Part shown: positions 27,612 to 36,986 of the stretch, piece by piece
Position numbering within the stretch: the stretch's first letter is position 1
Layout: each line of letters begins with the position of its first letter
Origin: Allobacillus salarius
GTDB taxonomy: Bacteria; Bacillota; Bacilli; Bacillales; Alkalibacillaceae
Assembly: GCF_007559425.1 (NCBI RefSeq)
Contig: NZ_VMHE01000008.1
Location: 33,868 to 97,867 of the forward strand
Length of the DNA: 64,000 nt
Direction: 5' to 3'
Made by a program: the position numbers and the translations under genes
Notes under the pieces: generated by a model
Databases searched by the model: none
What the model saw: only the letters and a program-made list of their open reading frames with translations
What the model was told of the DNA's origin: nothing

Positions 27612-27702
27612 TTTTCATCTCGCTTTATTTTTGGTATACTCTTTTAATATGGATCCTATTGTGCATGGGTCTTCTACTCCCTTCACAATAGGCTATTTTT
27701 TT
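27612..27702 (+). ncRNA. Candidate short RNA or leader: promoter immediately followed by a terminator
   Basis: TTTTCA at 27612-27617, 17-bp spacer, TATACT at 27635-27640. A transcript starting near 27647 would at once form CCTATTGTG/CACAATAGG (27655-27692, inner GGG/CCC, pyrimidine-rich loop TCTTCTACT) followed by a T-run. This could be a ~55-nt RNA, an attenuator for the LCP gene at 27758, or simply the DUF3006 terminator beside a fortuitous promoter. Confidence 0.4.
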
Positions 27703-27757
27703 ATAGATTAACTGAAAAATCTATTGATTAGAAACATAGATTGAAAAGAGGAATAAC

Positions 27758-28729
27758 ATGGAGACTCAACAACGTTCAGAGCGGCGTAAAAATAGAAAAA
27801 AGTCACGTCGTCGAAAAATACTACTGATCCTGTTAGTGATTTTTATTTTGATTGCTGGCTATGTATTTTATGAATATTGGGATGGAAAGAGACAAGCCGA
27901 AAAGGTTGGGGCACAAGACAATGAATTAAACCAAGAGTATATGGAAAGTTTCGAAGGGGTTGAAGAAGCAGAAGGCATAACGAATGTGTTATTGCTTGGT
28001 GCAGACTCTGATGAATACGGAAATCCACGTACAGATACGATTATGATGGCACAATATGATGTCGACCGAGAAAAAGTCAAGTTGATCTCATTTATGCGTG
28101 ATTCTTATGTTGAAATACCTGGAATGGGATTTAATAAGCTTAATGCCTCATTCGCTCGAGGTGGCCCTGAATTAGTTCGACAAGCAATCTCACATAATTT
28201 CGGCATGGATGCACAGTATTATGCCATTGTCGACTTTGAAGGATTTACAAGGATTGTTGATACAATTTCACCCGGTGGAGTAGAAATAGATGTCGAAAAA
28301 CGAATGCAATATACAGATAAAAAAGCCGGATTAAATATCGATTTAGAACCCGGCCAGCAGAAGCTAGACGGTGAACAACTTCTCCATTATGTTCGTTTTC
28401 GCAGTGATAACGAAAATGACTTTGGACGTGTTCGTCGTCAGCAAAAAGTGTTATCCGTTCTTAAAGATGAGGCAATGTCTTTCACAGGTATTATGAACTT
28501 ACCTCGTGCGGTTGGAACGTTAGAGCCTTTTGTGAATACAAATATGAAAACAAAGAAAATCTTGTCTTTAGCCTACGAGTTTATTACGAATAAACCTGGG
28601 GAGATTGAAACATTCCGAATTCCTGCTGATGGTATGTATTCTGATGTACGTTATAGCCATGCGGGTATTGTATTGGAATTGGATTTTGAAGCGAATCGAC
28701 AGGCATTGCAAGAGTTTTTGAATGAATAA
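27758..28729 (+). CDS. LytR-CpsA-Psr (LCP) family wall polymer ligase, second paralogue
   Basis: 323 residues with a basic N-terminus (ERRKNRKKSRRRK), one TM (about 22-41) and an LCP domain. Blocks are VLLLGADSDEYGNPRTDT (about 76), ISFMRDSYVEIPG (about 108), LNASFARGG (about 127) and HYVRFRSDNENDFGRVRRQQ (about 207), with the Arg/Asp pattern of active LCP enzymes. AGAGG precedes ATG 27758. Unlike the first paralogue, Met replaces Pro in the PRD block (FMRDSY). Presence of two LCPs fits attachment of both capsule and teichoic acid, but which does which is unknown. Confidence 0.92.
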   Translation: METQQRSERRKNRKKSRRRKILLILLVIFILIAGYVFYEYWDGKRQAEKVGAQDNELNQEYMESFEGVEEAEGITNVLLLGADSDEYGNPRTDTIMMAQYDVDREKVKLISFMRDSYVEIPGMGFNKLNASFARGGPELVRQAISHNFGMDAQYYAIVDFEGFTRIVDTISPGGVEIDVEKRMQYTDKKAGLNIDLEPGQQKLDGEQLLHYVRFRSDNENDFGRVRRQQKVLSVLKDEAMSFTGIMNLPRAVGTLEPFVNTNMKTKKILSLAYEFITNKPGEIETFRIPADGMYSDVRYSHAGIVLELDFEANRQALQEFLNE

Positions 28730-28737
28730 TATGTTAG

Positions 28738-28776
28738 AAAAAGTCTAAACCTTATTAATTGAGGTTTAGGCTTTTT
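28738..28776. terminator. Bidirectional terminator between LCP and GDPD genes
   Basis: AAAAAGTCTAAACCT pairs with AGGTTTAGGCTTTTT over a short loop; it overlaps the 3' end of the minus-strand gene. Confidence 0.85.
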
Positions 28777-29495
28777 ACTAGATCAGGGCAGTCACTGATA
28801 ATCCCCGTTACACCCATATCGATAAATTGTTGCATCTTCTCTGAATCATTCACTGTATACGGATAAATTTTTAATCCTATTCTATTCGCTTCACTTAATA
28901 GTTGTTCATTAACGTTTGATTGGTTGATCCCAAGACCTTCAGCGTATGTGCTGATTTCAGTTAGGCTATATGGCATTTCTTCCTCTGTCTTTTTTAAAAT
29001 CAATTGGTTGATTGGAATATTCGCATCCATTTCTCTCACTTTTAATAAACAATTTTGATCAAACGATTGAATCACCACACGATGATTTGTCAAATCGATT
29101 CGGTACTTCTCAAATAGGTTAAAGATGATTTGCTCGATTCCGTCAGTTGGATTTTTTATTTCCAAGAAGTAATTGAATTGGTTTCCATAAAGGCGAAGGA
29201 CCGTTTCAAAGTTGACCAACTTTGTTCCTCTGTATTCTTCACCGAACCATTTTCCTACGTCCAGATTTTTGATTTCTTCGTACGTATAATCTTGAATACT
29301 TCCCTTGATGTCTGTCTTTTTCGAAAGGTCACTATCATGGTATACAACTGGCACTTGATCTTTCGTTAATTGTACGTCCAACTCCAAATAGTCCACGCCA
29401 ATTTTCAAAGCAAGGTCATAAGCCAGAAGTGTGTTTTCGGGCTTATATTTTGAAGCACCTCGATGGGCAATGACTAAGCAATCTTTTTTTGTCAT
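28755..29495 (-). CDS. Glycerophosphodiester phosphodiesterase (GDPD family, cytosolic)
   Basis: A 246-residue TIM-barrel hydrolase releasing glycerol-3-phosphate from glycerophosphodiesters. The N-terminus has the diagnostic IAHRGASKYKPENT, then YLELDVQLTKDQVPVVYHD (metal-binding Glu/Asp and catalytic His), FLEIK and IQSFD. ATG 29495 is chosen because AAGGAG is properly spaced; the longer frame from 29567 has none. There is no signal peptide, so it would act inside the cell, perhaps recycling glycerol phosphate for TagD. That link rests on position only. Confidence 0.92.
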   Translation of the reverse strand: MTKKDCLVIAHRGASKYKPENTLLAYDLALKIGVDYLELDVQLTKDQVPVVYHDSDLSKKTDIKGSIQDYTYEEIKNLDVGKWFGEEYRGTKLVNFETVLRLYGNQFNYFLEIKNPTDGIEQIIFNLFEKYRIDLTNHRVVIQSFDQNCLLKVREMDANIPINQLILKKTEEEMPYSLTEISTYAEGLGINQSNVNEQLLSEANRIGLKIYPYTVNDSEKMQQFIDMGVTGIISDCPDLVKSLNLN

Positions 29496-29625
29496 AAGGG
29501 TCTCCTTAATTGTTAGGTAGTATCTTTTTGTTTCAAACGTCTCTTTTATGTAGCTTTTCAAAAGCATTATATTTTTATCTTACTGAATCCCACGAAGGAT
29601 GACAATTAAGAGACACTTTCAATTC

Positions 29626-29661
29626 TAAAAAAAGCACAGGCACCCAATTGGGCCTGTGCTT
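29626..29661 (-). terminator. Terminator after the chemoreceptor gene
   Basis: AAGCACAGGC pairs with GCCTGTGCTT; T-run on the minus strand side. Confidence 0.8.
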
Positions 29662-29670
29662 CTCTATTAG

Positions 29671-31662
29671 TTACACCTTAAACCGCTTCACTTGCTCCGT
29701 CAATTCTTCAGCGAGTTTTGCCAGTTCTTCGGATGCTCGGGTAACTTCTTCCATGGAGCTTGAAGATTGCTGGGCTGAGGCTGCTGTTTGTTCAATGCCT
29801 GCTGCGGATTCTTCGGAGACAGCGGCTATTTCTTGAATGGATGCGTTCATTTCGTCGGTGTTCGAAGTCATCGTTGTAATGTTATCGGATACGCTTCGAA
29901 TATGTCTTGTCATTTCTTGAATGGATGTTTCGATTTTCTGGAATGTTTCGCCGGTTTGTTCGATTTGTTCACGGCCTTTTTCAACTTCGGCATATCCGCT
30001 TCTGAGTGATTCAGCGACGTCTGTCGATTCGGTTTGAACATTATTGACGATACCGGTAATGCTTGTGACAGATGAGCCGACTTGTTCTGCAAGTTTACGG
30101 ACTTCATCTGCAACGACGGCAAAGCCTTTTCCATGTTCACCGGCACGTGCCGCTTCAATTGCTGCGTTCAATGCGAGTAGGTTGGTTTGATCGGCGATAT
30201 CTTGAATGACGGCTACAAGTTCAGAGATTTGCTCGGTTTGGTCATTTAGCCCACCCATTTTTTCAACTGCTGATTGAACAACTTTGTCGATGTACTCCAT
30301 TTGAGAGACGGATTGTTTCATCAAGTCTGCACCATTGTTCGTCATTTCTAATACTTGCTTGGATGATTCATATGCGTCATCACTGTTTTCGTTGGCAGCA
30401 CTCATGCGTTCTGTAAATGATTCCATCGATGTCGATAGGTCCCCCGCACTGCTTGCTTGTGTTTCGCCACCTGATGCGAGTTCTTCCATTGTTGCTGCGA
30501 TTTGTTCGGATCCTTCTTTCACTTCTCCAGCGGATTGGGTCATCTCTTCACTTTGCGCGGCTAAGTTTCCGGATGCCTGCTGTACTTGTCCAATCAAGGT
30601 TTTCAAGTTTTGTTGCATCTCATTGACGCCTGCTGATAGTTGTCCAATTTCATCTTTGGATTGAGCCTTAATATCAACTGTTAAATCGCCTTTACTCATT
30701 GCACGGACTTTTTCGGTCAGATTTTTTAATGGCACGGTCATTTGTCTTGTAACGAATAATATGACGGCTATACTGATGGCGATTGCAACCCCCATGACGA
30801 CAAGAGTCGTTTTCCAAATACCGCTTGCCGCTTCATCAAATTCTGAAGTATACATTGTACCGACAATTTTCCATCCGGTTTTATCACTTGTATGAAAGAC
30901 CATTTCTTTCGGTTCACCGTTATGCATATAACTTTCTTGTCCGTTTTCTGCTGATGCAACCGTATCTTTCCAAGCCTCAGTAACTGGAGATCCCGTTTCT
31001 TCCGTTGGATGAGATAGATACTGGTTGTTTTGATCGATTAAAATGACGTAACCTTCTTCTCCAATTTGCATGGTATTTGCTAAGGTTTCGAGCTCCTCTA
31101 GTTTAACGTCAATGCCGACAACGCCGGATTGATCATTTGTTGCTTGTGCCACCGTAACAACCATATTCTCTGTGTCTGCATCTTGATAAGGCGGGGTAAC
31201 GATCACCTCTCCCGGTGATTCCATTGCTTGTATGTACCAGTCGCGCTCTGTTGGATCATAGCTCGAATCGTTCATGGCTGGCTGTGTATACATATCGCCT
31301 TCTTCTGTGCCGACATAAACGAATGCTGTATCTTTATTCGTTAATAAGTATTGTGACAACATGTCCTTTAGTTCATCTGGTTTATTGTATGTAAATCGAT
31401 GAATGACGGTTGCTAAATAGTTCAGTGCGTCTGATTTTTGGGTAATTAGTTGGTCAATTTCTTCATCAATTACTTCAATGTTCGTTGACGCGGAATTCAT
31501 TACTTGAGCGGATATTTCTTCCTTAGCAGAATTGTAGCTAGAAATACCAACTAACAATGTTGGGATGAGCAAAATAGTTAAAAAGGTAGATAACAGCTTT
31601 GTTCGTATACTCCAATCTTTGAAACGTTTGAATCGTTTTTGTTTGATTTTGTTTTTCTTCAT
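29671..31662 (-). CDS. Methyl-accepting chemotaxis protein (dCACHE, HAMP, MA)
   Basis: 663 residues. TM1 about 22-44, periplasmic-side sensor of the double-CACHE type (about 45-278, with [10 protein letters not shown] and [10 protein letters not shown]), TM2 about 280-302, HAMP about 303-357, then a long helical signalling domain. The hairpin tip is intact ([19 protein letters not shown]) and methylation helices are rich in Ala/Gln/Glu/Ser. It resembles B. subtilis Mcp/Tlp receptors. The basic N-terminal tail ([13 protein letters not shown]) precedes TM1. It lies 24 bases downstream of cheX in the same direction and probably forms an operon with it. The ligand is unknown. Confidence 0.95.
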   Translation of the reverse strand: MKKNKIKQKRFKRFKDWSIRTKLLSTFLTILLIPTLLVGISSYNSAKEEISAQVMNSASTNIEVIDEEIDQLITQKSDALNYLATVIHRFTYNKPDELKDMLSQYLLTNKDTAFVYVGTEEGDMYTQPAMNDSSYDPTERDWYIQAMESPGEVIVTPPYQDADTENMVVTVAQATNDQSGVVGIDVKLEELETLANTMQIGEEGYVILIDQNNQYLSHPTEETGSPVTEAWKDTVASAENGQESYMHNGEPKEMVFHTSDKTGWKIVGTMYTSEFDEAASGIWKTTLVVMGVAIAISIAVILFVTRQMTVPLKNLTEKVRAMSKGDLTVDIKAQSKDEIGQLSAGVNEMQQNLKTLIGQVQQASGNLAAQSEEMTQSAGEVKEGSEQIAATMEELASGGETQASSAGDLSTSMESFTERMSAANENSDDAYESSKQVLEMTNNGADLMKQSVSQMEYIDKVVQSAVEKMGGLNDQTEQISELVAVIQDIADQTNLLALNAAIEAARAGEHGKGFAVVADEVRKLAEQVGSSVTSITGIVNNVQTESTDVAESLRSGYAEVEKGREQIEQTGETFQKIETSIQEMTRHIRSVSDNITTMTSNTDEMNASIQEIAAVSEESAAGIEQTAASAQQSSSSMEEVTRASEELAKLAEELTEQVKRFKV

Positions 31663-31686
31663 GTTGGATTTCCTTTCTGTCTATGA

Positions 31687-32151
31687 TTATTGGTCGAGTA
31701 GTAAATAGATGGTTAGCTCATTGCCCGCTTCAATTGTGAATGGAATAGCGATCGAACGTTTGAAACCGGTCATTCGCATATCTCCTTCAACTAATGTCGG
31801 TGAAGTGATATCGATCGTAACACTTTGTTCACTGACGATCGTAGCCAGTCCCCCAGCAATCATATTGCCAAATTCTCCGCAAAATGAGCTCAACATATCA
31901 CCACTGAGCTCCATGCCAAACATGGATGTTCCGATGACACCAAAAGCACTTTGATGACCTGAAAATAATAATTGGCCTTTTATGTGGCCGGTAATACCAA
32001 CCAACACGCCGAACTGTGTGTGAAGTTCTTTCGTGTCAGCACTAGGTCTTCCCATTTGCACGGGGATCGGAATCGTTTGTTGAATCGATTGAATCGTTCC
32101 GTTCAGCAGTGTTGTTATATGTTTACTGCTATTTTCTTGAGTTGTCGTCAT
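31687..32151 (-). CDS. cheX: CheX-type CheY-P phosphatase
   Basis: 154 residues with the CheC/CheX/FliY phosphatase signature ExxN at Glu93 and Asn96 (CGEFGNMIAG). Length fits CheX, which carries one such site. It would speed decay of CheY-P and adapt motor bias. Many B. subtilis relatives use CheC and FliY instead, so a CheX encoded with a receptor outside the che cluster is an accessory arrangement. The start ATG 32151 has a moderate SD (AGGTAAC). Confidence 0.85.
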   Translation of the reverse strand: MTTTQENSSKHITTLLNGTIQSIQQTIPIPVQMGRPSADTKELHTQFGVLVGITGHIKGQLLFSGHQSAFGVIGTSMFGMELSGDMLSSFCGEFGNMIAGGLATIVSEQSVTIDITSPTLVEGDMRMTGFKRSIAIPFTIEAGNELTIYLLLDQ

Positions 32152-32287
32152 AAGGTTACCTCGCTATTTTTATGTATTTTTATCTTTACGCCCTCGATTA
32201 GTAGCAACTCTATTTATATCGGTTAATTTGTAAAATTATTGATGATTTTATATAAGAAAGTAGAGATTTCGACAAATTCTGCAGTGT

Positions 32288-32385
32288 TGGTGGCTGATGT
32301 CGGGTGGCTTCATGATTTTGTCGGGCGGTTACATGCGTTTGTAGGGTGGCTCGGCGTGATCTTCAGGCGGCTGTCCTTTTAATCG
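32288..32385. repeat. Short 21-bp-period array, GGGYGGCT core (array A1)
   Basis: The core GGGTGGCT/GGGCGGTT/GGGTGGCT/AGGCGGCT recurs at 32302, 32323, 32344 and 32365, exactly 21 bases apart, with unrelated sequence between cores. One displaced copy lies at 32288. The core resembles that of array A2, about 140 bp away. It occupies part of the 708-bp gene-free gap 32152-32859. Confidence 0.8.
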
Positions 32386-32450
32386 GATAATTAGCAATGA
32401 ATTCACCAACGTTCAACCGCAAAATCTCATGAGAATCCCTAATAAATATT

Positions 32451-32484
32451 AAAAGGTACATTTTTGCCGTAGCAAAAATGATCT
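32451..32484. repeat. Left flanking repeat with hairpin (copy 1)
   Basis: AAAAGGTACATTTTTGC is repeated exactly at 32783-32799. Here it continues into a perfect hairpin, ATTTTTGC-CGTA-GCAAAAAT. The two copies bracket array A2. Confidence 0.75.
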
Positions 32485-32507
32485 ACTTGATCTTTCGAAG
32501 AGCATTT

Positions 32508-32762
32508 ATTAGCGGCTTCGCAATTTTTTTCGGCGGGTTTCTCGAGGATATCAACGGCTTTCTCCATTTTTTTGGCGGCTTTCTTTAGTTTATCGGCGGC
32601 TTCGTGACTTTTATCGGCGGGTTCCTCGAAGTTATCGGCGGCTTCGCATTTTTTTCGATGGCTTCACTGTAGAATTCGGTGGCTTGGAGCATGTTTTCGA
32701 CGGCTCGACAAAGGAATTCGACGGCTGCGCAATTTTTTTCAACGGCTAGCCACACGGCAGCA
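32508..32762. repeat. 12-unit 21-bp-period array, CGRCGGCT core (array A2)
   Basis: Core hexamers (GCGGCT, GCGGGT, ACGGCT, ATGGCT or GTGGCT) start at 32512, 32533, 32554, 32575, 32596, 32617, 32638, 32658, 32679, 32700, 32721 and 32742. Ten of eleven steps are 21 and one is 20. The second half of each unit is variable and T-rich. No convincing gene lies here; reading frames through it are only reflections of the repeat. Confidence 0.85.
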
Positions 32763-32782
32763 GTTTCCGTACGAAGTCGATC

Positions 32783-32816
32783 AAAAGGTACATTTTTGCT
32801 CCGGCAAAAACGATCC
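32783..32816. repeat. Right flanking repeat with hairpin (copy 2)
   Basis: A second copy of AAAAGGTACATTTTTGC, here with the hairpin TTTTTGC-TCCG-GCAAAAA. The loop bases differ from copy 1 while the stem is kept. Confidence 0.75.
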
Positions 32817-32820
32817 ACAT

Positions 32821-32849
32821 AAAAACACCCAGCCATTCGGCTGGGTGTT
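32821..32849 (-). terminator. Terminator of the RND efflux operon
   Basis: AACACCCAGCC pairs with GGCTGGGTGTT over ATTC, T-run on the minus strand. Confidence 0.88.
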
Positions 32850-32859
32850 CCACTTTATC

Positions 32860-35800
32860 TTATGCTTCTACTTCTTTTTTTCGTTTCTTTTTACGGTGTG
32901 TAAATTTTCGTGAGAGATCGTCAAAGAACGTATAGACAATCGGAATGAGCAATAGCGTAAAGAACATCGATACGAGCAGGCCGAAGATGATGACGACGGC
33001 GAGCGGTTGCTGTGCTTCTCCACCTTCTCCGAGTCCGAGGGAGAGTGGGATCATCCCGAGAATCGTTGTCAGTGATGTCATCAAGATTGGTCTTAAACGG
33101 CTTGCGCCTGCGTCCATGATCGCGCTGAATCGCTCTTGTCCTTTTTCGCGTAAAATATTGATGTAGTCGACGAGCACGATGGCGTTGTTGACGACGATAC
33201 CGGCGAGCATGATGACCCCGATAAAGGCTGGGATGCTGAACGGTAAGCCGGTCACAAACAGGCCAAGAATGACTCCGACAATCGTTGTCGGCAAGGCGAA
33301 CATGATGACGAATGGATGCAGGAAGTTTTCAAACTGCACGGCCATGACGGCATAAACTAGGAAAATCGAGAAGACGAGTGCTAAGGCTAGATCGCCAAAG
33401 GCTTCAGCCATGTCTTCCGCTTCCCCTCCAATTGAGTAATCATATCCTTCCGGCAAGTGCATGTTTGCGAGTTTGCTTTCTACATCAGATGTCACGCTTG
33501 CGAGATCTCGGTCTAAAATTTCACTGGAGACCGTGATTGTTCGTTGTTGGTTTTGTCTAGTCAAGCTTGCTGGGCCGATTTCTTGGTCGATGCTTGCGAT
33601 GGACGATAAGCTAACCATCGCTCCAGCCGGTGTTTGAATCAATAAGTTTTCGACATCTTCAATCGTTGAGCGTTGTTCTTCTGGTGTCATGACACGAACG
33701 TCGAGCTCTTGTCCTTCTGTTCGGAATTGTGTCGCGACACGTCCGTTCAGCTGCATGCTTACTTGGCCCATCACTTGGTCATATGTCATGCCTAGCTCGG
33801 CGGCTTTGTTTCGGTCGATGTTGATTTGCATTTCTGGGCGGCCTTCATCAGCAGATGTACCTGCATTATGCACACCTTCGACTTCAGAAATTTCTGCAAC
33901 CGTTTCATCAGCTAATCGTTTTAATGTATCGAAGTCAGGTCCAGTCATCTGGATTTGAATTGGACTTCCTGCACTGATGCCGGCGCCCATCACAGCGACA
34001 TTGATTTCCGCGCCAGGAATATCTTCTACTTGGTCATTCCAACGTTTCATGACGTCTTCAGTCGTTTCGTCACGTTCGCCACTTGGAATGAGCTGAATCA
34101 TGTAGCTTCCGACGTTGGAGCCACCTCCCATTGGGCCTCCTTGTCCTTCAGAGCCGACGGATAAGTAGTTGGATTCCACGAGGTCCGAATCTTTATCAAT
34201 AATGTTATTGACCTTTTCAACGACTTCTCGTGTGGCGCTTAATGTCGTTCCTGTTGGTGTTTCTACAGATATTTCAATTTGTCCTTGGTCCGCTTCTGGA
34301 ATAAAGGCGGCTCCGAGTTGCGGGATGAGGAACAATGTCGCGACGATAATGACGAGCGTTCCTAAAATTGATGTTTTTCTGAATCGTAAAACGCCTCGAA
34401 GCATTTTTTGATAAATGGCAATGACTTTATCCATCAATCGGTCAAACCAATAGCGTCTTCCGTTGTTTTGCATTGCTTTCGATAGTAATTTCGATGACAG
34501 CATCGGGATTAACGTAATCGATGCGATCAAGGATGCAATTAACGCAAAAGCTACGGTTAACGCGAGTGGTGCGAAAATTTCGGATGCAATGCCTTCAACG
34601 AAAATGATCGGCAAGAAAACGACCAATGTTGTCGTTGTCGACGCGATTACTGCTGGAGCGATTTCCGATGCCCCAAGACGGGCGGCTTCTTTCATCGAAT
34701 AACCACGTTCTCGGTAGGTGACGATATGTTCAAGTATGACGATCGCCGAGTCGACCATCATGCCTATTCCGAGCGCGAGTCCACCCATCGTTAGAATGTT
34801 TACCGTTTCACCTGTAAAGTACATTAACGTGAACGTTGAAATGACTGCGATTGGAATTGATAACCCAATGACGAGTGTCGCCCGGAAGCTTTTTAAGAAT
34901 AAAAGTAAAATTAACACCGCAAAAGCTGCTCCAAGCAATAAGTTTTGAACAACAGAATTGATCGACATGCGGATAAACTCCGCATTATCGAAAACGATTT
35001 TTGCTTCAATGCCTTCAGGTAAATCTTTTTCGGCTTTCTTAATCGCCGCCTGAATTTCATCGGAAACAGAGACCGTGTTAGCATCGGTTTGTTTTAAAAT
35101 GCTTAAAACAACAGCCTCTTCACCGCTAACCATCGATAACCCGTTGGACTCTACAGTTGCTCGTTCGACAGTCGCAATATCATCCAAACGGATAAATGTT
35201 TGCTGTGGTGTTTGAATCTGTGTATTACGAATCTCATCAATTGATTCATATTCACCAGGAATTCGCAGTTGAAGTTCCTGATTTCCTCGCTCAATCACAC
35301 CAGCTGACATCGACTGGTTTGCGTTTTGGACGGCTTGCATAACCTGTTGCGAGTTCATCCCGTATTGTGCAAGTTGTTGCTGGTCGAGTTGGACTTGGAT
35401 TTCTTCCGACTCTCCTCCTTCAATTTGCACGGAGCCAACGCCGGCTTGCCGCTCGAACAATGGCTGGATATCATTTTCGGCTACGCGTTGTAATTCTGCT
35501 TTATCTGAACCTGTCAAGCCGATCCACATCACTGGCATTTGTGCAGGATCGAACCGAAGCACACTCGGTGAATTCGCGCCTTCAGGAAGAAATCCACTCA
35601 CTCGGTCGACGGACTCACGCACATTGAGTAAAGCGTTATCAAGATTCGTATCCATCGAAAACATCATCATGACGAGGGAGCTTCCTGGCTGTGATTGTGC
35701 CTGAACTTGTTCGATTCCTTCTATTGTACTGACAGATGATTCAATTGGCTTTGTGACAAGCTCTTCGACTTCTTGAGGTGCGGCTCCATCATAGGACGTC

Positions 35801-35946
35801 GCAACAACTGCAATCGGCAAATCAATTTCCGGAAATAAATCGACGGATAAGTTTCTGAATGAAATAAAACCGAGTGCGAGAATTGCTAAAATAATCATGA
35901 TGACGCCGACTGGGCGTTTAATCGACGTTTCGATGAGTTTTTTCAT
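32860..35946 (-). CDS. RND family efflux permease (SwrC/YerP-like, AcrB superfamily)
   Basis: 1028 residues with the two-fold RND layout: TM1 at the N-terminus, a large extracellular loop, six TMs, then the same again. The TM4 proton-relay region reads GLALGIGMMVDSAIV. The N-terminus (IKRPVGVIMIILAILALGFISFRNLSVDLFPEIDLP) is typical of Gram-positive HAE1-type pumps. B. subtilis SwrC exports surfactin and is repressed by a TetR protein, matching the operon here (TetR, adaptor, pump). The substrate is likely amphipathic but unproven. GAGGGGGGAG precedes ATG 35946. Confidence 0.93.
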   Translation of the reverse strand: MKKLIETSIKRPVGVIMIILAILALGFISFRNLSVDLFPEIDLPIAVVATSYDGAAPQEVEELVTKPIESSVSTIEGIEQVQAQSQPGSSLVMMMFSMDTNLDNALLNVRESVDRVSGFLPEGANSPSVLRFDPAQMPVMWIGLTGSDKAELQRVAENDIQPLFERQAGVGSVQIEGGESEEIQVQLDQQQLAQYGMNSQQVMQAVQNANQSMSAGVIERGNQELQLRIPGEYESIDEIRNTQIQTPQQTFIRLDDIATVERATVESNGLSMVSGEEAVVLSILKQTDANTVSVSDEIQAAIKKAEKDLPEGIEAKIVFDNAEFIRMSINSVVQNLLLGAAFAVLILLLFLKSFRATLVIGLSIPIAVISTFTLMYFTGETVNILTMGGLALGIGMMVDSAIVILEHIVTYRERGYSMKEAARLGASEIAPAVIASTTTTLVVFLPIIFVEGIASEIFAPLALTVAFALIASLIASITLIPMLSSKLLSKAMQNNGRRYWFDRLMDKVIAIYQKMLRGVLRFRKTSILGTLVIIVATLFLIPQLGAAFIPEADQGQIEISVETPTGTTLSATREVVEKVNNIIDKDSDLVESNYLSVGSEGQGGPMGGGSNVGSYMIQLIPSGERDETTEDVMKRWNDQVEDIPGAEINVAVMGAGISAGSPIQIQMTGPDFDTLKRLADETVAEISEVEGVHNAGTSADEGRPEMQINIDRNKAAELGMTYDQVMGQVSMQLNGRVATQFRTEGQELDVRVMTPEEQRSTIEDVENLLIQTPAGAMVSLSSIASIDQEIGPASLTRQNQQRTITVSSEILDRDLASVTSDVESKLANMHLPEGYDYSIGGEAEDMAEAFGDLALALVFSIFLVYAVMAVQFENFLHPFVIMFALPTTIVGVILGLFVTGLPFSIPAFIGVIMLAGIVVNNAIVLVDYINILREKGQERFSAIMDAGASRLRPILMTSLTTILGMIPLSLGLGEGGEAQQPLAVVIIFGLLVSMFFTLLLIPIVYTFFDDLSRKFTHRKKKRKKEVEA

Positions 35947-35997
35947 TTACGCTCCCCCCTCTTGTTTGTTCTTTTTTTCTATTGATTGGCAAGACAT

Positions 35998-36888
35998 TTA
36001 TTCGTCCTCCCCGACAATCCGTACCGCTTGGCCGTCGGAAATAGCTGTTTGCCCTGTAATGACGACTTGGTCTCCTGCAGAAAGATCGCCTTCATTAACT
36101 GGTTTGACAGCTGTCTCTTCGGATTTCATGGAGATCAATTCAACGTCAATCGCGACTGCTTGATTGTCGACGACTTTAAAGAGCATTTGCCCTTCCCCTT
36201 CATTCACAATTGCGGCAGTTGGTACGACGAGTGCATTCTTTTGAATCATTTCTTCTAAACGAACTTGAGCGCTAGTTCCGATTGGAAAGTTGTCGATCTC
36301 TGATGTATCGATTTCCGCTTCGACAGCAAATAGACCAGTTTCCCCAGCCGTTGCAGCTACTTTGTTGACCGTCGCTTTCCCTTCTTGGTCGATGGCTGAC
36401 ATGCTGTAGTTAATTTTATCATCTTTGGCGATAAATTCTCGGTCACTTGCGACAATCGAGAAGTTAAGTAAAACTGAGTCTTCCGCAATAATCATCGCCG
36501 CTGGATCCTCAGTTGAAACAGGTCGATCGACTTTCATGTTCAAGTTCTGAACCATGCCATCCATAGGGCTTTCTAACTCAATCGTGCCGTATTGTGGTGA
36601 CTTAATTTCCGCTAACACATCCCCTTCTTCAACGGTGTCTCCTTCTTCGACATGCAACTCTTTCACTTCACCAGCACCTTGTGGAACGACTGGCATTTGA
36701 TCACTCGGTGTTGTCCGTGCGATATACGTATGTTCTTTTGTAAAATCTTTCTCTGCAGTCTTCGCGACTTCTACTGGAATATCGACTGCTTCTTCATTGT
36801 TTTCCTCTTCGTTTGAATCATCATTACACGCTGCTAAAATGAGCGCTGTCATGAGGATTAATGTTATGAAAATACGTTTGAACATCAT
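35998..36888 (-). CDS. RND efflux adaptor lipoprotein (membrane fusion family)
   Basis: About 296 residues from ATG 36888 (MMFKRIF), with AGGAG 5 bases upstream; the longer frame from 36990 overlaps the TetR gene and lacks an SD. Lipobox LILAAC makes it a lipoprotein, followed by an acidic linker. A biotinyl-lipoyl hybrid motif (GEVKELHVEEGDTVEEGDVLAEI ... SPMDGMVQ) and beta-barrel segments follow, with almost no coiled-coil hairpin, as in short Gram-positive adaptors. It couples to the pump encoded 51 bases downstream. Confidence 0.9.
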   Translation of the reverse strand: MMFKRIFITLILMTALILAACNDDSNEEENNEEAVDIPVEVAKTAEKDFTKEHTYIARTTPSDQMPVVPQGAGEVKELHVEEGDTVEEGDVLAEIKSPQYGTIELESPMDGMVQNLNMKVDRPVSTEDPAAMIIAEDSVLLNFSIVASDREFIAKDDKINYSMSAIDQEGKATVNKVAATAGETGLFAVEAEIDTSEIDNFPIGTSAQVRLEEMIQKNALVVPTAAIVNEGEGQMLFKVVDNQAVAIDVELISMKSEETAVKPVNEGDLSAGDQVVITGQTAISDGQAVRIVGEDE

Positions 36889-36986
36889 ACTCACTCCTAA
36901 CTCCCTCGTTAATTTTATATTGTTTGGTTTTGCGTTCAATCTACCCAAGTTGACAGTGTATGTTTTCACATCCATCTTTATGTTAA

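Noticed and set aside
32585..32836. 83-residue minus-strand frame over array A2
   Set aside because: It begins inside the efflux operon terminator and merely translates the 21-bp repeat.
32945..35627. Several plus-strand frames of 69-89 residues antisense to the RND pump
   Set aside because: They are shadows of a long, well-supported gene and have no SD or family features.
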